Source: JANMEX01 sp031423755 (GTDB taxonomy: Bacteria; Pseudomonadota; Alphaproteobacteria; Rhizobiales; Rhizobiaceae). From it: a stretch of 17,467 nucleotides of DNA. The stretch is from positions 1 to 17,467 of the forward strand of contig JANPGC010000215.1 of NCBI GenBank assembly GCA_031423755.1, read 5' to 3'. The translations under genes were made by a program, and so were the position numbers. How positions within the stretch are numbered: position 1 is the first letter of the stretch; each line of letters starts with the position of its first letter. Shown one piece after another: positions 7,853-15,440 of this stretch. The notes under the pieces were generated by a model. That model ran no database searches. It was not told the origin of the DNA and saw nothing but the letters and a program-made list of their open reading frames with translations.

Positions 7853-8464
7853 TCAAACCACCAGGCCCAACTCTCGCAAATCCGCCCGCAACTGCCCAGC
7901 CGACACAAACACGACCGCCTGCCAGCCGAAATCCTGTGCGCCTTTCACGTTCGCGGCGCTGTCGTCGATGAACAGGGTGGCGGCAGGGTCGAGGCCGAAT
8001 GTTTCGGTGTGAATGCGGTAAATCTCGCGGTCCGGCTTGATGACTTTCGCATCGCCGGAAACCGTCACGCCGCGCGGCTCGGTCAGGAACGGATACATGA
8101 TCATAGCCTCAGCAAACGTATCCGCAGCGAAATTTGTCAGCATCGTCACATCCACGCCCGAAGCGATCAGCCCGCGCATCAGCGCCACACTCTCGTCAAT
8201 CGCGGCAAACGGCATCTCTTGCCAATGTTTGCGGAACTTGCGGATGTTGGCCTCGTGCTGCGGATGTTCGGCTATCAGCAAATCCTCAGCCTCTTCCCAC
8301 GAACGCCCGCGATCCTGCTCGATGTTCCAGTCATGGGTGCAGACGTTGGCAAGGAAATGCCGCCGCTCGTCCGCATCGGGAATAAGGTGCAGGAATGGAC
8401 GCTCGGGATCGTAATGGATCAGCACTTTGCCGATGTCGAACACGACATGCTTGATGGCGCTCAT
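7853..8464 (-). CDS. HAD-family hydrolase (YihX-like)
   Basis: This is a 203-residue cytoplasmic HAD hydrolase. Motif I is FDIGKVLIHYD: nucleophile D10 is present and the usual second aspartate is glycine (G12), as in the YihX and epoxide-hydrolase N-terminal branch with FD(I/L)GNV. Motif II is MLTNF, the motif III lysine is in KVIKPDREIY, and motif IV is FIDDSAANVKGA. The cap region contains WNIEQDRGRSWEEAEDLL, also typical of this branch. Substrate is unknown; sugar phosphates are usual for relatives. Its ATG overlaps the mutY stop (ATGA), so the two are translationally coupled. The last codons coincide with the 11-bp direct repeat, so the C-terminus may have been remade by an insertion. 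Confidence 0.88.
   Translation of the reverse strand: MSAIKHVVFDIGKVLIHYDPERPFLHLIPDADERRHFLANVCTHDWNIEQDRGRSWEEAEDLLIAEHPQHEANIRKFRKHWQEMPFAAIDESVALMRGLIASGVDVTMLTNFAADTFAEAMIMYPFLTEPRGVTVSGDAKVIKPDREIYRIHTETFGLDPAATLFIDDSAANVKGAQDFGWQAVVFVSAGQLRADLRELGLVV
7854..7864. repeat. Right copy of 11-bp direct repeat (att-like), HAD 3' end
   Basis: CAAACCACCAG, identical to 6913-6923. On the minus strand it encodes the last residues of the HAD hydrolase (Leu-Val-Val) and the first two bases of its TGA stop. Confidence 0.5.
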
Positions 8465-9534
8465 GGTTTGGGCTTTCGCGTGGCGTTTGGAACCGCCGCC
8501 TCGATGGCCTTTTTCATCACGGTCGGCAAGGCCTCATGCGGCAGATCGGCGGGCTTGGACCACCAAGTGTCTTTGGGTGTCATGATCTGCGTGTTGGTGC
8601 GATGCACATGCAGTTCCAACTCGAAATGCGTGAAAACATGGCTGACCGTCCCGCAATGCACCCATTTGGCGGCAAACGGTGCGGCGTCGGCCCCAATCCC
8701 GCCGTCCATCCGCGCCGTCCAGTCGCTCACCGGAACGCCGCTCATGCCCGCCAGCAAGCCCTTGTCTGCGCGCTTGCCGATCAATATCGCACCGTCATTG
8801 CGGATGGCGACAAAGGCCGCGCCCTGGCGCTTGGGCTTGAGCTTTTTTGCCGGTTTCACCGGATATTTCTCCGGCTCTCCTGCCGCCAGCGCTTGGCAAT
8901 CTTCTCTGAGCGGGCAAAGAATGCATTTCGGCCGTCGCGGCGAGCAGATCGTGGCACCCAGGTCCATGCAGGCCTGCGCAAAGTCGCCGGGGCGGTCTGG
9001 CGGAAGTATTTGCTCGACCACGTCGTAAACCAGCGCTTTGGCAGCGGGCAGGGGCGTGTCCATCGCCTCAAGCCGCGTGATCACCCGCTCGACATTGCCG
9101 TCCACCACGGCAACCGGCTGGCCAAACGCAATCGAGGCAATCGCCGCCGATGTATAGCGCCCGACGCCCGGAAGTCTCGCCAATCCAGCCTGCGATTGCG
9201 GAAATACGCCTGCGTGGTCACGCGCAACAACGTCCGCCGCCTTCTTCAGATTGCGCGCCCGGCTGTAGTAGCCAAGACCTGCCCAAGCTTTCAGCACATC
9301 TTCTTCATCCGCAGCGGCAAGGTCGGCGACAGTCGGCCAAGCTTTTGTAAAAGCGAGAAAATACTTCTTCACCGCCTCAACAGTCGTTTGCTGCAGCATG
9401 ATTTCCGACAGCCACACGCGATAGGGATCAGGCCTCACCCCCTTGGCGATGTGTGTAGGCGCAACCCGCCACGGCAGGTCGCGGTGCTGCCGGTCGTACC
9501 ACTCGAGGAGTTTGGCGGCGATTGTCTGTTTCAT
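8461..9534 (-). CDS. mutY: A/G-specific adenine DNA glycosylase
   Basis: This encodes 357 residues. The enzyme removes adenine mispaired with 8-oxoguanine and so prevents G:C to T:A mutations. Visible features are catalytic E44 in SEIMLQQT, the helix-hairpin-helix LPGVGRYTSAAI (121-132), catalytic D145 in VDGNVER, and a 4Fe-4S cluster with C197-X6-C204-X2-C207-X5-C213. The C-terminal domain (about 235-345) is the NUDIX-like 8-oxoG reader. The early VAPTHIAKGVRPDP segment resembles rhizobial MutY as I recall it. It is the first gene of a minus-strand pair with the HAD hydrolase and is divergent from the DUF721 gene, with an 83-base gap that should hold both promoters. Confidence 0.97.
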   Translation of the reverse strand: MKQTIAAKLLEWYDRQHRDLPWRVAPTHIAKGVRPDPYRVWLSEIMLQQTTVEAVKKYFLAFTKAWPTVADLAAADEEDVLKAWAGLGYYSRARNLKKAADVVARDHAGVFPQSQAGLARLPGVGRYTSAAIASIAFGQPVAVVDGNVERVITRLEAMDTPLPAAKALVYDVVEQILPPDRPGDFAQACMDLGATICSPRRPKCILCPLREDCQALAAGEPEKYPVKPAKKLKPKRQGAAFVAIRNDGAILIGKRADKGLLAGMSGVPVSDWTARMDGGIGADAAPFAAKWVHCGTVSHVFTHFELELHVHRTNTQIMTPKDTWWSKPADLPHEALPTVMKKAIEAAVPNATRKPKP

Positions 9535-9617
9535 GGCGCAGAACCTATCGTTCGCCGAATTGATTTCCAGTCACGGCAAGCCCTGCTACAAGATTGTGCA
9601 CCCATATTCGAGGCCTC

Positions 9618-10112
9618 ATGAAAAAACCGGCATTTTTCAAGCCCATCGGCGGCGCAGTCACGGCGTTGCTCGACCCGATGCTCGCCAAGCGCAGCCACGT
9701 TGATGCCGCGCTCGCGCTGTCATGGCCGGAACTGTGCGGTAAAAACCTCGCCGGGCGCACCCAGCCACTAAAGGTCACGTGGGCGCGCCGCACCGGTCCT
9801 GACGATCCGTTCGAGCCGGGAGTCCTTACAATTGCCTGCGAGGGCGCCGCTGCGCTCGACCTTCAATACACAACGACTGAACTCATCAGCCGCATCAACG
9901 GCTTTTTCGGCTACTCGGCAATTCACCGCATCCGCATCGAACAGCGCCCGGTGGACCAGTTTCGCCCGGCTCAAAAAAAGACGAGACAAACGCTTCCCGA
10001 AGCCTTGCGAAAGGACATCGAAAGCCAAGTGGAATCTATCGACGACGTAGGTCTTCGTCAGGCTTTGGAGCGTCTGGGCGAAAGCGTGAAATCGGAAAAT
10101 CTCCGCCGCTGA
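9618..10112 (+). CDS. DUF721 (DciA-like) domain protein
   Basis: This encodes 164 residues. The N-terminal half has the DUF721 pattern: KPIGGAVTALLDPMLAKRSHVDAALALSWPELCGKNLAGRTQPLKVTW, then LTIACEGAAALDLQYTTTELISRINGFFGYSAIHRIRIEQ. DUF721 proteins are related to DciA, a loader or operator of the replicative helicase in bacteria lacking DnaC. Whether this longer alphaproteobacterial form does that job is not established. The C-terminal 50 residues are charged and helical. I chose ATG 9618 because GAGG lies four bases upstream; a TTG at 9594 is unlikely. The placement between mutY and the DsbA-smc pair is a common rhizobial arrangement as far as I recall. Confidence 0.85.
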   Translation: MKKPAFFKPIGGAVTALLDPMLAKRSHVDAALALSWPELCGKNLAGRTQPLKVTWARRTGPDDPFEPGVLTIACEGAAALDLQYTTTELISRINGFFGYSAIHRIRIEQRPVDQFRPAQKKTRQTLPEALRKDIESQVESIDDVGLRQALERLGESVKSENLRR

Positions 10113-10138
10113 AAATGTGCGTCCATCAATTCTTGGTG

Positions 10139-10162
10139 TTGTGAGCGCCACACTGTTCACAA
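10139..10162. promoter_or_regulatory. Inverted repeat TTGTGA-N12-TCACAA upstream of the DsbA gene
   Basis: Perfect 6-bp arms, TTGTGA at 10139-10144 and TCACAA at 10157-10162, lie about 100 bases before the DsbA-like gene. The arms resemble half-sites of CRP/FNR-type regulators, but the spacer is 12 rather than 4-6 bases, so it does not fit a known consensus. It could be a regulator site or chance. Confidence 0.2.
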
Positions 10163-10261
10163 ATCACGGGAAAACATGGCATATCGCCGCCACATTTGCC
10201 CCGCTATCTCGCAATCAAGCACCGGTTTGGTGCATCTTTTTTCCTCAAACAGGTGATTCGC

Positions 10262-11074
10262 ATGTCTAAACTTCTCTCCCGCCGCGCCCTCCTTGCCACT
10301 GCCGCGACTGGCGTGTTGGCGCTCGCCCTGACGGGTTGCAACGACAGCAAGACGGAAGCTGCCGCGCCCGCGGCTGATGCCATACCAGCGGATGCCGCCA
10401 AGACAGCGGCTGATGCCAAACCAGCGGATGCGGCAAAAGCAGCCGAGCCTGCGAAAACCACTGACGCCGCCAAGCCCGCAGATGCCGTCAAACCGGCCGC
10501 AGCTGTCGAGCTGCCGAAGTCAGAAGGCGATGTTGATATGGCCAAACTTTTGCGGCCCGGCCCGCTGAAGGACATTTTCATCGGCAACGCCGATGCAAAG
10601 GTCACCATCGTCGAATATGCCTCCATGACTTGCCCGCACTGCAGGCATTTCCACGAGACGACGCTTCCGGCGATCACCGAGAAATATCTCAACACCGGCA
10701 AGGCCCGGCTTGTGCTGCGCGAATTCCCGTTTGATCCCCGCGCCGCCGCCGCCTTCATGCTCGCCCGTTGCGCTGGAGATGACAAATATTACGCCATGGT
10801 CAGCGCGCTCTTCCAGCAGCAGGACAATTGGGCCGGTGCTGAAGACGCCAAAGCGGCGCTGCTGCAACTCGCGCGGCTTGCCGGCTTCTCGCAGGAGTCG
10901 TTTGAAAAGTGCTTGTCTGATCAGGCTTTGCTCAACAATGTCAACGCGGTCCGCGAGCTTGGAACCAAGGACTTCGGCGTCGATTCCACCCCCACCTTTT
11001 TCATCAACGGCAAGAAATACGCGGGAGCGATGACTGTTGATCAAATGTCTGCGCTTATCGACAGCCTGCTCTGA
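10262..11074 (+). CDS. DsbA-family thiol:disulfide oxidoreductase, predicted lipoprotein
   Basis: This encodes 270 residues. The signal peptide (MSKLLSRRALLATAATGVLALALTGC) ends in lipobox LTGC with the lipid-bearing cysteine at 26; SRRALL also resembles a Tat motif. Next comes an Ala/Lys/Asp/Pro-rich linker (about 30-85) with ADAAK and KPADA repeats, then a thioredoxin-fold domain (Thioredoxin_4) with active site CPHC (C124, C127) and cis-proline segment DSTPTFFI. It probably acts in the periplasm on disulfides of exported proteins, held to the membrane by its lipid. AGGTGA six bases before ATG 10262 sets the start. The fold, CPHC motif and position before smc are typical of rhizobial proteins of this group. 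Confidence 0.93.
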   Translation: MSKLLSRRALLATAATGVLALALTGCNDSKTEAAAPAADAIPADAAKTAADAKPADAAKAAEPAKTTDAAKPADAVKPAAAVELPKSEGDVDMAKLLRPGPLKDIFIGNADAKVTIVEYASMTCPHCRHFHETTLPAITEKYLNTGKARLVLREFPFDPRAAAAFMLARCAGDDKYYAMVSALFQQQDNWAGAEDAKAALLQLARLAGFSQESFEKCLSDQALLNNVNAVRELGTKDFGVDSTPTFFINGKKYAGAMTVDQMSALIDSLL

Positions 11075-11131
11075 CACGGGTAAGGCTGGTTCCGTTCCGG
11101 CACGGCGCATTCCGCGCTGCGCCCGGGGGGT

Positions 11132-14100
11132 ATGATGCGTTTTTCCCGGCTTCGCCTTCTCGGCTTCAAATCCTTCGTGGAGCCGACAGAATTTGTCATC
11201 GAGTCCGGCCTGACAGGCGTTGTCGGGCCGAATGGCTGTGGCAAATCCAATCTGGTTGAAGCGCTGCGCTGGGTAATGGGCGAAAACTCCTACAAGAACA
11301 TGCGCGCATCCGGCATGGATGACGTCATTTTTTCAGGTTCCGGCACACGCCCGTCTCGCAACACCGCCGAAGTGACATTGTTTCTGCACAATCACGACCG
11401 CACCGCGCCAGCCGCCTTCAACGACAGCGAGGAATTGGTCGTCACGCGGCGCATCGAGCGCGAGGCTGGGTCCGCCTACCGCATCAACGGCAAGGAGGCC
11501 CGCGCGAAGGATGTGCAGCTTCTTTTCGCCGATCAATCCACCGGCGCGCGCTCGCCGTCCATGGTCGGGCAGGGGCGCATAGGCGAGCTCATACAAGCCA
11601 AGCCGCAAGCCCGCCGTGCGTTGCTGGAAGAGGCCGCAGGCATTTCCGGGCTCCATACCCGCCGACATGAGGCCGAGTTGCGTCTTCGCGCCGCCGAGCA
11701 GAATCTTGAGCGGCTCGACGATGTCACCTCGGAACTCGCAAGCCAGATTGAGAGCCTGAAGCGTCAGGCCCGTCAGGCGTCGCGCTTCAAGACCCTTTCC
11801 GCCGATATCCGCGCCACCGAGGCGACACTGTTCCATTTGCGCTGGACGCAAGCCAAGGCGCAGGAAGGCGAAGCCAACTCCGCCCTGAATGTGGCCACCA
11901 ATCTGGTCGCCGAACGTGCGCAATTGCAGATGAACGCCGCCAAGGATCAGGGTGTCGGCGCGCTTCACCTTCCGGAGCTGCGCGAGACCGAAGCCAAAGA
12001 CGCCGCTGCGTTGCAGCGCTTGACCATCGCCCGCACCCAAATCGAAGAGGAAGCCGACCGCTTGCGCACCCGCAAGGCCGAGCTTGAGCGCCGCTTGGCG
12101 CAATTGGTTTCCGATATCCAGCGTGAAGAGCAATTGCTGAACGACAACGCCGAAATTCTTGCCAATCTGGACGGCGAAGAAAAGCGACTGAACAGCGAGA
12201 CTGCATCTGCCGCCGATCTCGAACGGGAGCTTGCATCCGCTCATTCCGCCGCTGATCTTGCTTTGCGAGGCATCGAGCAGTCTCAGTCGCGCATCACCGC
12301 CGAACGCGCCGAAGCCGCCGCACTGCGCAGCCAGTTGGAGCGCTCTGTCAAGGATGCGGACGACCGCCGCAACCGGCTGGATGGCCAGCTTCAAAGCATC
12401 GTCCGCGAGGCGGGAGAAATCACCTCAAAGATCGCCGCTCTTGCCGATCCGGCAGAAAAGCTGCGCGAAGTCGAGGCCGCCGATGCCGCGCTGACCATCG
12501 CTGAAGCGCAGGTGGCCGCTGCCGAAAAAACGGTTGAGGAAGCCCGCCGCGCAGAAGGCGAAACTCGCAAACCGGTCGAAACCGCCCGCTCGGAACTTGC
12601 TCGCATTGAGACCGAATCCCGCACGCTTTCCAAAATATTGAACGCCGGCGCTTCCGGGCTGTTTCCGGCTGTCGTAGAAGAAATCAAGGTCGACAAGGGT
12701 TTTGAAACGGCGCTCGGCGCGGCGCTTGGCGAAGACATTGACGCACCGCTGGACCGCGCCGCGCCCGCTCATTGGGGTGATGTGCAGTTTGCCAACGAAA
12801 CATCCGCGCTGCCCGATGGCGTGACGCCGTTGTCCAATCACGTCCGCGCCCCGCGCCAATTGCTGCGCCGCCTGGGTCAGATTGGAATTGTCGACGCTGC
12901 AGACGCCGCACGCATCCAACCATTGCTCAAGCCCGGCCAACGGCTGGTATCCAAGTCTGGCGCGCTGTGGCGCTGGGATGGCTTTGCGGCAAGCGCCGAT
13001 GCACCGTCAGCGTCAGCGCTCCGCCTTGCCCAAAAGAACCGGCTGACCGAGTTGGATGCCGAAGCGCTTGCGGCGACGGCAGTGTTGCGCGCCGCCGAAG
13101 GCCGCGAGGCCGAGGCCAAGCGCCTGCTTGCCCAGATTGTTGAAGCCGAGCGCAATCGCCGCGAGACATTGCGCCATGCGCAGCGTGACGTGGCCGAAGC
13201 CCGCGATGCCCACGCTGCCGCCGAGCGCGCCGCAGGCCATCTTTCAAGCCGGCGCGCCGTGCTGGACGATGCCCGCACCCGCCTGACAGCCGACATCGAA
13301 GAGACCGCCAAACTTCTTGCGGATGCGCAAGGTGCGCTCTTGTCCGCTCCGGACCTTGCCGAAGTCATTGGCCGCCTTAACGCCATTTCTACCGAAGTCG
13401 CCCAAGGCCGCGCCGTTTTGGCCGAAGCACGCGCGAAATACGAGGGCCTGAAGCGCGAGGCGGAAAGCCGCCAGCGCCGGTTGGTGACCATCGAAAGCGA
13501 TCGCAAGAACTGGATTTTGCGCGGCGAAAACGCCCACAAGCAGATAGGCTCGCTCAATGAGCGCCGCGAGGAGGCCGCGCGCGAACTTGGCGCGATTGCC
13601 GACGGCCCGGACGAAATCGAAGCCCGCCGCCGCGCACTGATGAGTGCTTTGTCTTTGGCAGAAACCGCGCGCAAGGAAGCCGCCGACCGGCTGCAGTCTG
13701 CCGAGAATCGCCAGCAGGAACTCGACCGCGCCGCAACGCTTGCCATTCAAACCCTTTCGGAATCGCGCGAAAACCGTGCCCGCGCCGAAGAGCGCCTCGT
13801 GGCCGCCAGAGATCGCCGCGCCGAAATCGAAGCCCGCATACGTGAGGTGGCACAGGTCGAGCCACATGAAGTGTTCAAGTTGACAGGCCTTGGCCACGGC
13901 GATCCGCTGCCGCCCGCCGAACAGATCGAGCGCACGCTTGACAGGCTCAAGATCGAGCGCGAGCGTCTGGGCGCCGTCAATCTGCGCGCCGAGGAAGAGC
14001 AGTCGGAGCTTTCAGGCCGGCTTGAGACAATCATAAACGAACGCGAAGACGTGGTCGAGGCGATCAAGACGCTGCGGCAAGCCATTCAAGGGTTGAACCG

Positions 14101-14593
14101 CGAGGGCCGCGAACGTTTGCTGGCCGCCTTCGACGTGGTCAACGCCCAGTTTCAGCGCCTGTTTACGCATCTGTTCGGCGGCGGCACGGCAGAACTTCAA
14201 TTGATCGAAAGCGACGACCCGCTTGAAGCCGGCCTTGAAATCCTCGCCCGCCCCCCCGGCAAGAAGCCGCAGACCATGACGCTGCTTTCCGGCGGCGAGC
14301 AGGCGCTGACGGCGATGGCGCTGATTTTCGCGGTGTTCCTGACCAACCCCGCGCCGATCTGCGTGCTCGACGAAGTTGACGCGCCGCTCGACGACCACAA
14401 TGTCGAGCGCTTCTGCAACCTGATGGACGAAATGGCCCGCACCACCGAGACCCGCTTTGTCATTATCACTCATAATCCCATCACCATGGCCCGAATGAAC
14501 CGCCTGTTCGGCGTCACGATGGCCGAGCAGGGCGTGAGCCAGCTGGTCAGTGTGGATTTGCAGACCGCCGAGCAGATACGCGAAGCAAGCTAA
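11132..14593 (+). CDS. smc: Chromosome segregation protein SMC
   Basis: This encodes 1153 residues, normal for bacterial SMC. The N-terminal ATPase half has LRLLGFKSFVEPTEF and Walker A GPNGCGKSN (K38). A long Ala/Glu/Arg-rich coiled coil is interrupted by the hinge (about 503-640), which starts at LNAGASGLFPAVVEEIKV. A second coiled coil follows, then the C-terminal half with signature LLSGGEQALTA (1051-1061) and Walker B CVLDEVDAPLDD (D1080, E1081). SMC dimers with ScpA and ScpB extrude DNA loops and help separate new origins. ATG 11132 and 11135 are adjacent, preceded by a run of G; either may be used. No scpA or scpB is in the window. The gap from the DsbA gene is 57 bases. Confidence 0.98.
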   Translation: MMRFSRLRLLGFKSFVEPTEFVIESGLTGVVGPNGCGKSNLVEALRWVMGENSYKNMRASGMDDVIFSGSGTRPSRNTAEVTLFLHNHDRTAPAAFNDSEELVVTRRIEREAGSAYRINGKEARAKDVQLLFADQSTGARSPSMVGQGRIGELIQAKPQARRALLEEAAGISGLHTRRHEAELRLRAAEQNLERLDDVTSELASQIESLKRQARQASRFKTLSADIRATEATLFHLRWTQAKAQEGEANSALNVATNLVAERAQLQMNAAKDQGVGALHLPELRETEAKDAAALQRLTIARTQIEEEADRLRTRKAELERRLAQLVSDIQREEQLLNDNAEILANLDGEEKRLNSETASAADLERELASAHSAADLALRGIEQSQSRITAERAEAAALRSQLERSVKDADDRRNRLDGQLQSIVREAGEITSKIAALADPAEKLREVEAADAALTIAEAQVAAAEKTVEEARRAEGETRKPVETARSELARIETESRTLSKILNAGASGLFPAVVEEIKVDKGFETALGAALGEDIDAPLDRAAPAHWGDVQFANETSALPDGVTPLSNHVRAPRQLLRRLGQIGIVDAADAARIQPLLKPGQRLVSKSGALWRWDGFAASADAPSASALRLAQKNRLTELDAEALAATAVLRAAEGREAEAKRLLAQIVEAERNRRETLRHAQRDVAEARDAHAAAERAAGHLSSRRAVLDDARTRLTADIEETAKLLADAQGALLSAPDLAEVIGRLNAISTEVAQGRAVLAEARAKYEGLKREAESRQRRLVTIESDRKNWILRGENAHKQIGSLNERREEAARELGAIADGPDEIEARRRALMSALSLAETARKEAADRLQSAENRQQELDRAATLAIQTLSESRENRARAEERLVAARDRRAEIEARIREVAQVEPHEVFKLTGLGHGDPLPPAEQIERTLDRLKIERERLGAVNLRAEEEQSELSGRLETIINEREDVVEAIKTLRQAIQGLNREGRERLLAAFDVVNAQFQRLFTHLFGGGTAELQLIESDDPLEAGLEILARPPGKKPQTMTLLSGGEQALTAMALIFAVFLTNPAPICVLDEVDAPLDDHNVERFCNLMDEMARTTETRFVIITHNPITMARMNRLFGVTMAEQGVSQLVSVDLQTAEQIREAS

Positions 14594-14599
14594 CCGACC

Positions 14600-14630
14600 G
14601 CGAAGCCCCATCTTGTGCGCACATTTAGCA
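14600..14630. repeat. 31-bp imperfect direct repeat, copy 1
   Basis: This matches 15398-15428 in direct orientation at 25 of 31 positions. The best-conserved part is TCTTGTGCGCACATTT (14611-14626; 15 of 16 match), preceded by a shared GCGAAG. Its centre TGTGCGCACA is self-complementary. It lies seven bases after the smc stop and covers the stop codon of the converging lipoprotein gene. Confidence 0.55.
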
Positions 14631-15296
14631 CGGCGGTTGATCCGACGTTACCTTGGCACTTGCGTCATCCACGCTCCAGGAATTTGTGCCCCGTGAGGAG
14701 CCGTGCACATCGACCTGCCATTCATGCGATGCAGCTGAATATTGTGCGGCCCAATCGCCCCCTTGCGCTGGCCTCGGGCAGCGTCCTTGCTGCGTGACCT
14801 TTTGATCGCGGCAGTCTTTATACTGGACAGGGACTGTTTTGTACCCGTACCGCGCCGATCCCGTGCCGCCTTTCGGCTTGCACCTGGCAAGAAACGCGTC
14901 CTTTTTGTTTGGATCCGTATCGACATCAATCTGGCTGCACGCTCTTCTGTCCTGTCGAGTCCGCCAGCGGCAGGTGGGTTGCACGGAAGCCGCAGGGCGG
15001 CTTTGTGCCAAGAGATAAGCCTTCACCGCGTCAATTGCTTCCACTTCAGTGAGGTTCGAAGCCGACGTGGAACTGCCGCGACCGCCATTATTTCTATCGT
15101 TGTCGTTGCATGAAACCAGCGCTGCACTGATGAGGAACAGCCCAAACGCACGACAGGAAATTACAAGCGTTCGATAACCCCGGGAACGAAAGTGGCGCAA
15201 CTCGTTAACAAGTGCCCTCAAAGGTTCCGCGTGCAGCTTCTGTCTCGATATCTGCTGGCGATGTGACATTTTGCTTGTCTTTTTCGGCAGAAACAT
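14625..15296 (-). CDS. Cysteine-rich predicted lipoprotein of unknown function
   Basis: Up to 223 residues; I recognise no family. A hydrophobic stretch (CRAFGLFLISAALVSC) ends in lipobox LVSC with the cysteine at residue 63, giving an oddly long 45-residue lead, so the true start may be downstream (for example TTG at codon 26). The mature part begins with a low-complexity N/G/S linker, then a short helix TEVEAIDAVKAYLLAQ, then a basic domain with six cysteines, one of them the last residue, suggesting disulfides. A tryptophan-containing segment (SHEWQVDVHGSSRGTNSWSVDDASAKV) may form strands. It is flanked by a 31-bp direct repeat and converges on smc. Expression is plausible from the promoter-like pair at 15308-15337. 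Confidence 0.65.
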   Translation of the reverse strand: MFLPKKTSKMSHRQQISRQKLHAEPLRALVNELRHFRSRGYRTLVISCRAFGLFLISAALVSCNDNDRNNGGRGSSTSASNLTEVEAIDAVKAYLLAQSRPAASVQPTCRWRTRQDRRACSQIDVDTDPNKKDAFLARCKPKGGTGSARYGYKTVPVQYKDCRDQKVTQQGRCPRPAQGGDWAAQYSAASHEWQVDVHGSSRGTNSWSVDDASAKVTSDQPPC

Positions 15297-15307
15297 CTGG
15301 AAGCGGT

Positions 15308-15337
15308 TTTATCATGCTATCGACCGAACGTCGTCAA
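15308..15337 (-). promoter_or_regulatory. Candidate sigma-70 promoter for the cysteine-rich lipoprotein
   Basis: On the minus strand TTGACG (15337-15332) and GATAAA (15313-15308) are 18 bases apart, matching -35 at 5/6 and -10 at 4/6. The -10 box ends 11 bases before the ATG at 15296, which would leave almost no leader; this argues that translation starts further downstream or that the promoter is not real. Confidence 0.3.
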
Positions 15338-15397
15338 CTATTTGCGCATATTTCAACTTAACGGTTCTCAATTCGAGACTGGCAGACCAAACAGGCT

Positions 15398-15428
15398 GCG
15401 AAGACGCCTCTTGTGCACACATTTGACA
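15398..15428. repeat. 31-bp imperfect direct repeat, copy 2
   Basis: This is the second copy of the repeat at 14600-14630, offset by exactly 798 bases. The core TCTTGTGCACACATTT is at 15409-15424 and the shared GCGAAG at 15398-15403. It lies 13 bases beyond the AraC-type regulator stop. Confidence 0.55.
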
Positions 15429-15440
15429 TGACCGCATGGG

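Larger units (their letters stand above)
6913..7864. mobile_element. Putative AT-rich island bounded by an 11-bp direct repeat
   Basis: CAAACCACCAG occurs exactly at 6913-6923 and again at 7854-7864, in direct orientation, enclosing about 930 bases. The inside is markedly AT-rich: hand counts give 22/60 GC at 7021-7080 and 11/60 at 7201-7260, against clearly GC-rich neighbours. The right copy is the 3' end of the HAD gene, the kind of place where site-specific elements insert. The only gene inside is the membrane protein at 7011-7661; no recombinase and no terminal inverted repeats are seen. Mobility is inferred from base composition and the repeats alone. Confidence 0.4.

Noticed and set aside
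7847..9028. Long plus-strand open frame of 393 codons opposite mutY and the HAD hydrolase.
   Set aside because: Antisense shadow of two genes with clear catalytic motifs; its translation shows no family features.
11333..12394. Minus-strand open frame of 353 codons inside smc.
   Set aside because: Antisense shadow produced by the GC-rich, Ala/Glu/Arg-rich coiled-coil codons of smc.
13013..13897. Overlapping minus-strand open frames within the second half of smc.
   Set aside because: Shadows in other frames; the smc frame is continuous across the whole stretch and ends with intact ATPase motifs.
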